Assembly (NCBI RefSeq): GCF_018691265.1
Contig: NW_024881282.1
Span: 24,820,899-24,884,898, forward strand
Source: Tyto alba
Taxonomy: Eukaryota; Chordata; Aves; Strigiformes; Tytonidae
Reading direction: 5' to 3'
DNA length: 64,000 bases
Under the pieces are notes generated by a model, which saw only the letters and a list, made by a program, of their open reading frames with translations, made no database searches and was not told the origin of the DNA. The position numbers were made by a program, and so were the translations under genes. This document shows, in pieces, positions 21,050-33,000 of this stretch. Every line of letters begins with the position of its first letter. The first letter of the stretch is position 1.

Positions 21050-24000
21050 CTGAAGAAATGGAAAGAGAATTATTGAGAAACTCAAATACTCAAGAAATAT
21101 GCCCCACAGGAATGGGCTTGCCACGCTTCCTACGCCCGGCTGCCCACAGTGGTGGTGGTGACTTCAAATACTTGCCATTGTAAACACACGCTGAAGTTCT
21201 CCCTTACCGCAATCAAATAAGCAGATTTTATTTCTATGATCACATCATAACAGTGGTAGGTGCCGAGCAAAGAAATGAGCTTGGTGGATAAAAAAGATCG
21301 CACGAAGACTCCGAAGCAGCAAAGCCACATCGACCGCGTCCCTCTGTTCCCAACACCTCCCCTCTCTGAGGGTTTTGCCCTGCTGAATGGGCATCGGCTT
21401 TTTGCAGGCGGGATACTTACTTTAGGTCAACTCTGCAGATGTGGGTCAGCCTGGCTTTTCCCGAGCCGCAGGGCTCTATCAAGTACTGAGAGTCCATCAC
21501 GATGGCTCGCACAGCTCCCATAAGAGGAGCCTCTTCGTGCTCCACAGAGATGGCAACCAGCATGCACATCCCCTTCGGCAAATCTGTCCTCCATGTCCTG
21601 CAGCAACATGTTCGAGAAGGAATCACTTTAGTAATGAAACTTTGGGGCCCACAAGTAAGAACCAGAATTGAAGTTACAGTTTGCTTGTCTGCCTATCCTT
21701 GTTGTTGCCTGCAGTGCCACTGGACTGTCACAGGAGTCCCTGGAGGAGTTTCACATTCCCCAGTTGGGAGTCTGGTCACGATGTGGAATGGCCACCCATC
21801 TTTGCTGCTGCAGGGGGTCCAGGTGGAAAAGTTTTGTTTCTCCACATGAGCATTTTGTAACCATTATGCATTACAGGGCATGCTACAGCCTTCTGCAGAC
21901 AAAGAGAAGTTTTGGAAAGGAGCTGAAGTAAGCATAAGCCCCACAGCAGAGGCTGAAATGTTGCGTTGCACCCATGCAGACTTACAGAACAACAAATACG
22001 GTTTAGCACAGCAGAAATCCTCGCTACTGCCCTCACTGACTTCTGAAACTCCCAGAACACGTTTCAAGGGCATCTGAATTAAAAACAAAACATCCTTTCA
22101 TCTTTTTTACCCTTTCCCAAGTTTCTAGCCTCTCTTACGTGCTGCATAAGTTTTCCACACCGAGTCCAGGACACCTAGACTTTAATACTTAACATTTTTT
22201 TCTTGTTCTGTAAGCATTCTCTCTATATTCTGGTGTCTCAGATCTTTCTCATCTGCCTTGAATCTCAGAGGATAGGTTTATGCTCTTTCCTATGCTGTGG
22301 GAAGAAACGAGAAATTGCAGCTGTGCCATGTAATGTGCATCGTCTTGCCATGGACTGAGACAGGGATTGTGCTACCTTGGGAAGTATCATATTCTAGCAG
22401 GTAGGCTGCTTTCAAGCACTGCTGAAGTTTGGGCTTCAGCAGATAATTTTAACATTCTGCTTGCTTTTTTTTTTTTTTTTTTTTGTATGAAACAGCTGTT
22501 ATTCAAGACACTGCAGGAAGATACTGACTTCAGAAGGTTTTACATGTGTCTGCGCAGTAATAAAAATGATGAGCTATCTTGGCAGATGGAACACACAGAG
22601 AGGAGGAAATCACACCTCGGATCTACTGTGAAATGCTGAACCATCTACTGTGAATGCCTGCACAGCGCTCAGATGTGACCATATCATTTTGGTAACCACA
22701 CAGCACTTACCTGGGCCATTTGTGAGGTGGAAAATTACGTATCCCAGAGATTGCAGAAGACTTATGATTCCTATTTCTGTTTATACAGATTTCGGCCAGT
22801 TTCTGTACCTCTCTAAATAACTTACAGTAGTAAAAACAGGCATGGCACCTAACTCACAGCGATGTTGTGATACTTAATGAACATTAAACATTTGAGGAAT
22901 CTTTAATGAAAAGCGATGCCTGTGAAGGGCAGCTGGGCGCCATGTCAGATCCCGGGCGTATAAAACATCGCCCCTATCCTCTTACCATTAGAGTCTTCTC
23001 AAGGGAGCCTAATCCCCTTGTTATGACTGTCCAATTGAAAAAAAAAAAAAAAAAAAAAAGGAACAACTAAGTTGATCCTTTCACAGCCAAAAGTTTGATT
23101 GGGAAGGAGAAAATTGCCATCTGCTAAAATATATTTATTCATGTCCCCAGAGGTGAATTATAATTTCACTGTTCGCTTCCCACCAATCCTACGGTATCAA
23201 ATTGACTGCGATATTGCTGGCTAACCTTGCTCTAGACTTAATGATATAAATCAAAAGAGATGAACAAGAGAATCTGACAGATCTGCCTGACGGCTGTTTT
23301 CAGCCCTTAAAAACCCACCAGGATTCAGTTTTATGATATGTATTTCAGTCCTTGGGGGTCATTCTGCCTGGGTTAGTGAAAAGAATGAGAACTCAATGGC
23401 AAGATTTTTCTTTAACTGATGTGACTGCACAGCAGGTCTTTAAAGAACATAAACCACCATGAAACCTAATAGTGAACTAAGCGGCAAATAAGAGGACAGA
23501 ATTATGGTCATCAAAACCTCCCCGCCGCTCCCAGACAATCTTCTTGGGGCTATGCGGAGGGCCGAATTTATCACTGGTTTAAGTCGATAATATTATATAA
23601 AAAAAATAATTACAAAATAATTAATTTAGCCCAGTATACCGTGGGAAGGCAAAGGAAATAATAGAGTAATGGGAGGATTGGTATTTTAACATTATAAAGA
23701 ACTTACAGAAAGGATTTTTTAAATCTTCCCCTAAGAGTGCCAATAATTCTTCCCTTATACTGACAGTATCTGCATGTTATCATTCTCTAAGAGAATACTG
23801 AAGTTCATAAAAGGGATGTACTATTATAATTATATTTTATGGGGCTCATCTTTTTCCTTCAATCTTTGTTCACTCTAATACCATTCTGACTCACCGGACT
23901 ATTTCCTTTGTCAAAACTGCTTAGTATTTCTCTAGCACATCATTTCAATCAAAGAAAGCAGAGACCAAGAATGGGAATGCACAAAATCATCCTGAAATAA

Positions 24001-27000
24001 ATAACTGTAGGACTGACCCTGTAAGTGAAATATGTCAGCAGCTCCACAATAGCTCCTAGCAAGCAAAGGGCCAGGATTTCAAAGGCAGAAGGTGCGTAAG
24101 AGGAATTTTTTTTGTCTGTTCTGTGCAGGCAGGTAGACAATGGCAGAACTGGGATTGGATTTGGAATATTGATACACAGCTATACATTTATTTGAGAGAT
24201 GTCATCCCCCTGGAAGACAGTCAAAATACATATCTACTGCCTCTTTCTGTTCTTTTCCACACTAAGATTTTTATGGGTTAGCAGTTCTTGGGTCTACAAA
24301 GACTCCAACTGCAAATCTAAAATAACAACTTATATAGACACCATATAACAACTTTAGCTTAAAAGCATCACTGTCTTCTCTACTAAACATTTGGCTCTCA
24401 AACATCAAACATTCCCCCAGAGAACAGCAAAAGCAGCGTAAAAAACAATTGGGTTCTCTTTGCACTGTTTTGACAACAAACAAAGCTAAGAGAGAACAGC
24501 AGCTATTATCAGACATCTGTTCTAAGGAAAAAATTGTATTTATGGCCTCAGGAGCATGTGCTGCTCAAATTACATCAGAGAAAAGGTCAGTATGCTCTGG
24601 CTGTATATTTTAATTCAGTTTGAGAAATCAGCACCGCCGCCCAGAAGTAGAGTTCTCAAAGCACAATTCTACAGACGCGAAGGCTGAAGTAAGACCAGAA
24701 CTTCCTTGTACACGGTGCAGGAAGCAGAGGTACTGGAGAAGTGCCCTTAGCTTACCTGAGAAGGACAAAGTCTCTGACGGGATGAGGAGCCATGCTGTTC
24801 AAAACATACTGGTAAACTTCCGTCTGCTTGTCCAGGCTCTCGACCACCTTCCACTGCAAGAAGTCCTCGTCCCAGAGGTGACGTTCTCTCAGCACTCGGT
24901 TCAGGACGACTGAGGGGGGGGCTTCAACTTCCACCGACGCTTTCCAAAGCCTCAGCGGGTTCCCATCCCCAACCTGTAGTAAAGCAACAAAGAACATGAT
25001 TTGTATGCCTATGTTCAGCAGAGGATAACTAACGACAACATCTCGATATGGGTATCTGACTTTAGCTTCAGAGCATGCATATTTCCCTGCTAATCATCAC
25101 TACTATTGCTATTTCTGCTGCTCTACTGTATGTGAGAACATATGCATACTAGTCCTGGATGGAAAACTGAAGTGATACATTACTTCTGCTCTCATACCAG
25201 TATATATCTGGACCACTTCCCATGGTGTCAGTGGAGTTGCTGTATTATTTCAGGTGTGACAGACACTTTTTCAACCCCAAGCATCCTAAGTGTAATGAAG
25301 GCTATGAGTGTACAGAAGTAAAACCAGATGAAAGGAGAGACTGAAACCCTGGGCTGAAATAAAGCTACCACCTTGGGCAATCTGATGCACTAGCTGGGAC
25401 TGAGGGTGCATTAACCCTCCTGGTTAATTGGTGGAAGAGTAGAACATATGTTGGTTCGGTTATGTGTCAGGTACACAGATGTTTGCTCCTCAAAATAGCT
25501 GCAAGGGAGGTATTGAGAAAATGCTTTTCAAGGAAGGAACGCACAAACTGCTTGCTAGCTCTTCCTAGCTCACGGCTCCTGTTACTTGTTACACCTCCAC
25601 AGCATGCAATAAGGGGAGCGGAAAGTGCTGGGCTCTGCACAAGATTAATATCCTAAATTCCACACGTACAGCTTTTCTGCATGGTTTTAGGGGTCATATG
25701 TCAGGCAGCAAATAAGTTAACTATAAGAACTGGCTCTTGCCAGCCCTGCTTTCCTAACCCCTCCCTACCCTGGCATCCTCACACACCAACGCTACCGCTC
25801 CAGAAACCTCCAGCACCTCCCACAGACCCAGGATTGTGTCCCCAGAAACCCACCTTCCACCCCTCCCACCCTAAATTACTGCATGCTGTTATAATTCCTT
25901 CTCCCCAAAGCTCTCCAGTTCCCCCGTGCCCCTGCCACAGAACTCCAGGGACTCTCAGTCCCCTCTGTAGGCTCACACACCCTTGACCCCAGATCTGTGC
26001 ATGCCCCTATTCTCTCCCTGCCCTCTCCCACATCCTACTCCCACCCCAGCCCTGTTACTCCCTCATCAACCTCCCCCACAGAAGCTGGCTACAAACCCCC
26101 ATAACTGGGATTTCTTACCTCTAACAAAAGGGTTGCACTTTCCCCAGCAGTGGTCATGCTACCTGCTGCCCCCTCGCTGTCCAGATACCACACCCCTCGC
26201 AGTGCCCTTCTCCTACCAAACTAGGGTCACTCACCCCTAATCCACCCCCTCCTCTCACTAGCTGCTGCTGGTTTGCAGATTTCCATTTTACCGTTGCATT
26301 TCCAGCAGCCCTGAACTCTGCTGCCTGCAGGGACCCTGCAGCACCCTCCTCCTGGGTGGCTTTCCCTGTAGAAGTGAGGGAGCCTTGAACAACTTCAGAA
26401 ATTTGGATAATAGTGGAAGATATCAAACGTCCACTGGAAACATGGACAAGAGAATCAGGCACAAAACTGGCCGTGTGGCTGGCCTGGCTAAGTAAAGCAG
26501 TGGGCAGCCTGAAGGGTGTTTTTTAAGACCTACGTCCTGGCTGTGTTCTCCAAACTGCTGGCAAACATCAGGAGATGGTCAGAAACTTTGCCCGTCTTCC
26601 AGGTCATGTTATCTGTGGTTTAAAGTCTCAGCTCGCTCTCTTGTTGTGTTGTCTGATGCATCACTTACGTTATTTATTTTGCAGACCTTAACTTGCTTTG
26701 TGTGCCTTCTCCTAGAATCTCATACTTAAACCACTATTATATTTTTAAGTGCTTTTAGTATTCTTTTAAAGAAACCTGTGAGCCCCACCAGTCAGAAGGG
26801 TATGTACTTAGCCATGCAAGAGGTCAGGGTGTCCCCTAGCTAGGCTGCATTTTGCTTTGATTTCTTTACCGATTCTTCCATGTCTCCCCAAATTACCTTT
26901 TTGTAGGCGAGCTCTGTGTTCTCTATACTGGAACACGTGACCCATCCTTTGAATTTCTCTTTTGCTTCTTTCTGGAGATTCTGCATGAGACTTTCCAGGT

Positions 27001-30000
27001 ACATCTGATAGTTCCCTCCTTCCTCGTCCACTTGTTTCCCAAGCTCGTCCAGGGTGGGAGAATGCACTTCTGCATCGACGTAGGAGTTTCGGGACTGGGT
27101 CACCATTTCATGTGGGATCTGCACCACAGAAAGAGGGAAAACCTTCTGTTGAGACTTTTTCCGTAAGACAATGTGCTTTTAGGCTGACAGACCATTCGGC
27201 ATTCAATAACAACGAGCCTATGACCTGTTAAAATGGATACCTATTTCTGTCTTTGCTTCTTACGCAAGATGAGAAATCAAAGTAGTATAATGAAACAGCC
27301 CCTGCCTCAGAATTACCCCTCTAACCCCCAGAAATGTTGCCTTGGGCTTCTGGGGAAAGGAGATATGAGCATTATCTTTCCTCCACCTACAGTGGAAGTA
27401 GCTGCGGGAATGACTGCATCTCCCTTTGTGATTTTAAATTTATTGCACGACACACAGAAATAAAGTGTATCAGCTCTTCTTTTTTAGATGAGTAAGTTTT
27501 AATTGAGGTGTTAAAAGCATTATAATAAAATTAAATGTTTAAACAGATTTTGATTTTAATTAGATTCAAATTTCCTAATCCAGTAATTTGGGTTGAAAAC
27601 TGCCACAGAATAATTATCCTGCATTTTTAATAGTTGCGTGTCTGAACTCTAGAAGGGACCAGTCAAAGAAATGAGAAAAATAAACTTTAGATGGAGCAAG
27701 TTTACAAATAAGTGAGGCACCATCAATCTCTGAGCTAATGCAAGACAGAAAATGTAAGCATAAACATAAATACTTCAAAGGATGCTGCGTTACGTGGCCA
27801 TGAATAATGCCGTTTGAGTCTCTCACTCACCTCAAAAAGTTTGTTGCATTCCATTATCATGTGAGCAAGTCCCTGAGTAGCTGCCAGGTTTTCACTGAGG
27901 TCCTTCTGATCTGGCTTCCCTGTTGCATATTTTTTCTGTATTACTCTGTAATTGAATTCAGTGTCTCAGGTAAAAAGAGCTGAGTCTTTTCAATATGAAA
28001 GCAAACAGCAGAAGGATGTTCAGAACACCAGAGAGAAAAGCCTATCTTTAGTTTTTATTTATCACAAAGCTTGCTCAGGCGGTTGGGCCTTTTTAAAAGG
28101 AAAAAATGTTTACCTAAAATATTGTTGAGCCAAAGGTAAAATCAGGAAAGGTTATGCATGTCCCGCATTGGGTGTTGTACATTTTGGAATGGATTTCTAA
28201 CAGACATGATGTGCAGTGGTTTATGTTGTTACTGCTTAAAGTGCTTGCTCAGACACTGGTTATACACGTACGTGACCAAGAATCTCCGTGTATTCTGAAC
28301 CAGATGGGGAGGGGGAAAAAGTCAGAAGGGACATCAGGTGGGGAATGCCAATGTTTAGCAGGGTCTATGCCCTGTTTAATCTACACTCACCATGTTACAC
28401 GCCATCTTAATGTGGCCTGAAATAAACTCAGTTTCCCAAGTGTCGGAATGTAGCCAGAAAATATAGAGTAAAACAACACTCACTGAAAATATACGTATTA
28501 AAACATGGGCAATCTTTAACTTCAACCGGAGCAAAATCAGGCCCTTTCCCTTCACAGAAGCCAACGTTACTTATGCAAAACTCACTTGTGCCCCATTGAA
28601 ATTTCGCATGGAAAGCAAGCACTGCATATTCACAATGGACAACCAGAAATGCCTGCTGGGCTTGTGAAAACACCTTCTGTGCATGTACAAGTGTGCTTCT
28701 GGCTCTGCAGCAAGGGCTACCCCCTCTCTCTGAAGCCACGCCCTGTGTCGTGGGTGCTGGAAAGCAGATGCTTTCAAAAACTGTATCCTGCATACCTTCA
28801 GAAACACTGAAAGCATCACTATGTATTAAGGATATGACTATTCATAGAGCTGAGAAGAAACTTACCTTGGTGAGCATTCTTTCTTCACTATATTGAGGTG
28901 GAAGAGGGAAGGGGCCAGACAAACAGCTATGTTCATGGGAGTCATCTGATTCTCCTCCACGGAGGTGACGTCGCTCAGGAAGCACAGCAGAGTCTGCAAA
29001 ACCTCCCGGTTCTCATCAGACATCAGCATGATGGCTGCTTGCACTGCCTGCAGCCGCTGCTCCTTGGGGACATCTGAGGAAGAGCAAGTGATGGTCAGGG
29101 GGGTCAACTGTAAGATCGGATAAGGGGCCAGGAACAAGACAGAGTTGTCACAGGCATTCACGCTCTGGGAGCAGCTTTCCGAAGAGGCAGATGACAGGGG
29201 ACGAAGGGGCAAAGACCAGCTGGCTGTTGCAGGGATGTGGTATTTGCTCCTCCATCCAGCACAGCTCACCTAGCCAGTGTATGACATTTCTCTGTTCGCT
29301 TGAAAGGCTGTTCCCCGAGAAAGAGACTGAACTTCTTTTAGAGTTTATAAATGGAGAGTAGTACTCAGTACTCATCTCTTTAAGTGGTATTTTTCAGGCT
29401 TCTTTTGTCCCCTGGGAAGACAGTTCAAAAGTCTTAGGGCAGCTTCAGGAAAACACACGTGCATCCCAAACCATAGAAGAGTTTAATGGATATGCTTAAA
29501 TAGCACCTCAGACACATTAAATTCTAAAACTACCATAAGTTTTCTCGGTTTGGACTTGGAGCTCTCCTCTGGGTATTACATATGCTCTATATAACTGAAC
29601 GGAAGAAGAACAAAAGCAGATTTACAGTGGAGGGAACAGCCAGCTTTAAAGCTCTGTCTGCTAGCCTTGTACAAGCACTTTATTTTAAAAGCTTTCAGAC
29701 ACGAATGACAAACTGAACACAGACCAATGCTTCTGATTTTCTAGAAGCAGCAAAGCCAGGTCTTTCTGAGAAGTCAGAGGAGCCTTTGCTAAATCCATGC
29801 AAGGTGTCTTTTCTCCCCGCATAACCTGTGGTACCCCCTCACCCGCACGGTTGCACTGCTGGGTCTGATGCATAGAGAAGAAGACCGGCCAGCCCTTCGA
29901 GTCATAGGTAAACTTTAGGCAACTGAGAGTTTTAGGGACATGGAGAAAGTTTCATCAACACTGTGCTACATAGACTACGGCACTAACCATCTCATCCCCA

Positions 30001-33000
30001 GTCCTTTGTGTTACAGCAAATCAAGCTATTCTGGATATATGAAAAAGATCTTCAGTGAGTCCCAGAAAATCAGAAATCCCTTGCCAATACACTAAGGGAG
30101 GAAAAATCCTTCCTAACTTCACATTACTAATTTGTTAAACAGAATGAAGGGGAAGAAAAACTCCCAGCTACAGATTTATTTAATTGCAGACATTATGAAA
30201 TACAGTTGGTATCCCAGCAATTTTCAACATTTTTCTTTTGTGAAAGGAGTTTTGTCAGTACTGTCTAAACCAGAAAAATATATTTGTTGTTGGTCACATG
30301 GAAAAAAACCCACCGCTACTTACTCTTAACCCAAACATTGGTCTCCAGTGTCTACAGAGCCCTTCTTCTCCTGTTTCCACATTGGATTAAACAGATCCAC
30401 CCTCAAGTCTTTCTGAAATCCTTTAAACTATTGGTGCAGTTCAAGAAAATCTTTCCTAGCACTTTTTTTTCCACTTCCGATCACTATAAAGGAGAGTTCT
30501 TCAGACCTCCCACTGCAGTACCACGTAGGGTGACAGCGTTAGCCTATGCCCCTTTTTACACTTTTTTGTTGGCTGGTAGCAGTGTTTCACAGTTCAGCCG
30601 TGCGACTGTTGTGAATCCTAACCCCAGGCTTCCGACTGGGAGATGGGGAGTCCTGGCTACAGACCTATTAACACTGACGACCCTGAGATCTGCCATCTCT
30701 CTCTTCCTTTGGCAAGGGGGGCAGTTTACTTGCAGTCTCTCCTGTGCCAAGGTAGGACATTCCCAGTTTTCATCAAGCAATAGCTTAAAGGCGATTTGTT
30801 TCCAAGGACATGTAGATATCCTTCTAGTGAATAATCTTCTCCTTGGCCACTTCCTTGTAGAAACAATTGTAATTTCCATTTTATTAGCACCAAGAATATA
30901 TGTTGCTTTTATGAACAAGCTCACTGATGCATGAATAGGCAGACAAGACCTGCAACTTGTGTGCAGGAAGGAAGAGGGGGAAGTGATGGTCCAGGGCTAG
31001 GCACCAACTGTTTCGGTTCACTCGTGTCCCAAGACATCACATATGGCCAAATCCACTAAATTTATTTGTGATGCTGTCTCTCACGTGCACCATCACAGCA
31101 TTTCTCTACCAGCTACTGACACCGTGATGTTAAATACATTAGTGATTATGTGCCACAGATGGATTTTTACAGTAAAGGGAGGCAACGGAAGTAACTGAGA
31201 TTCTTTAGCACTGGGATTATACAGTGTTTAAAAATGGCTTTCTATTGTTTTGGCAGCTGAAATGTCTGCAAGTGAAAAGACTAGACACACTTCTCTTTAG
31301 TGCTTCCAATTATTTGGCTTAGACTGGCTGGGTATGCTTTTCTGTATCTGCCAGAGTACCAGCTGACTGGCCTTCATAATGGGCGTTGTCAGGAAAAACT
31401 CTTAATTCCTCTGTCTTTTCAGTGTTTTCCTCACTGTTTATTTCTCCCTCAGTTTGGAGATGAGATACACAGTCATTTTCTGATTTACAGGGATTTACAT
31501 CATTCTGATGCATTTGAGTCTCAGGTTTTGCTGAAGACTGCTTATGCTGAAATGAAAAGAAGAAATCCTGGGTTTTTTCTTCTTTTGTTATGAGTTCTTT
31601 ATATAAAAGCTGAGGATCTAAATGAGAGCAGCTCTTTTCTTGCATGTACATTTTATTGACTGTAATGAAAAGGCAAAAAATCAAAAGTCACAGCAAGGAA
31701 GGGGACTGCACAGGCACATGTTCTCATGGTCAAGTACCACTTCTCCATGCCCAGAAGACTAACTTGTATTGAGATGTCTCCATGAAATGGGCCCACAGTT
31801 TAAAGAAATACGACAAAAATGTGAGTCTTCGTGCTTTTTTATGTCCATGGCAGCCTGTCCTTCTGGCTTCTTTCCGAATGTGAGGCTGGTATTTTCAAAG
31901 CTTCTCAACATTTCAATGCAGTCTTTCCATTAAAATTGATAGTATTTTGACAGTGAAACCTTTAGGTGCTTCTAAAAATCTCTTAGCGAAAGATTTTGAG
32001 GGCAGAGAGGTTCTTTTATACATCTCAAAGGTGAGCAGAAAAAATCCTACCCAGTGTTAACATACCAAAATTATTTACAGTATGCTCTTATATAATATTT
32101 TGTAATTGTTTATAATAATAAAAATATTTCAACTTACATTGGTAGATGTGTAGAAAAGTCTCTCCAAGCTTACTTGTGAGAAGAGGTTCTGGCAAGTCCC
32201 TGAAAAATTGCTTTACCATGTCTGCCACATCATATGCTGACTGATCTTCGTAGCTGACATTTTCCGGGGAGCTCTCATTCATCTGACGTAGGGCCTGGAT
32301 TCGGGATTTCACTCCAGATTTTCGAAACAGACCCACCTGAAAAGGCACCATGTTGAATTGGGTAAAAAGAAAATGTTACTTAAAGGAGATATATATATAT
32401 ATATATAAAAAAAAAAATCTATTACAGGGGATGTTGATAATGACCAAAGGTTGGGTTGCTTATTTTACTCCAGGCAAGAACAAGGAAAATATGCAAATGT
32501 GATGATCATGACTTGACCACATGTCTCGAAGGCCAGTGCATGCTCTCATGGCAGGACTGTAAGAGTTAATAATGCTGCTGCTCTGTATCCCATCCTAGAG
32601 GGAGAGTTCAGAGTGCAAGTGGCTTCCCTGCTGCCTGAAGAATTTGAGCAAGATGCTCAGCTGATATAAATCAGCATGGCTTGCTTGGCTTGGGTGACCA
32701 TCTGTTGATTTACTCCAGCTGAGAATCTGGTTCCTCCTGTTTATTTGGGTATATATTTTGAAGTCTAACAAGAAAATATTATGGTCAGCTAAGTAATAAA
32801 TGCTGTGGCAAAAGATTAGTACGTCGTGTCAGAACTTTAAAATCAAGACCTAATCTGCTTTTTCCCCTTCCAACTTTGAACACTCCTTTCACAAGTTCCC
32901 CCCAATCCCACTGGAAACCCCATTTCAAAAGTGGGGGCCAAAGAGGGATTACTTGTGAAGTGTCATTAAGATGATACATTTTTATCCTGTTTGCTTTCTA

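Larger units (their letters stand above)
21598..24755 (-). other. STARD13: STARD13 intron with possible conserved non-coding block
   Basis: A 3.16 kb intron. It holds a poly(T) run at 22465-22484 and a poly(A) run at 23038-23059. The AT-rich 23100-23720 stretch has homeodomain-like motifs (CTTAATGATATAAATC, AATAATTAATTTAG). No other coding or mobile element is recognised. Confidence 0.7.
29074..32137 (-). other. STARD13: STARD13 intron with a candidate alternative terminal exon
   Basis: A 3.06 kb intron between two RhoGAP exons. It contains the candidate alternative last exon at 31319-31659 on the gene strand. A 216-codon open frame on the opposite strand (30284-30934) is of doubtful meaning. 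GGAGGAAAAATCCTTCC near 30100 resembles decayed LINE 3' sequence, but I could not assign it. Confidence 0.7.

Noticed and set aside
29148..29375. 75-codon minus-strand frame upstream of a RhoGAP exon
   Set aside because: No acceptor/donor arrangement joins it to STARD13 in phase.
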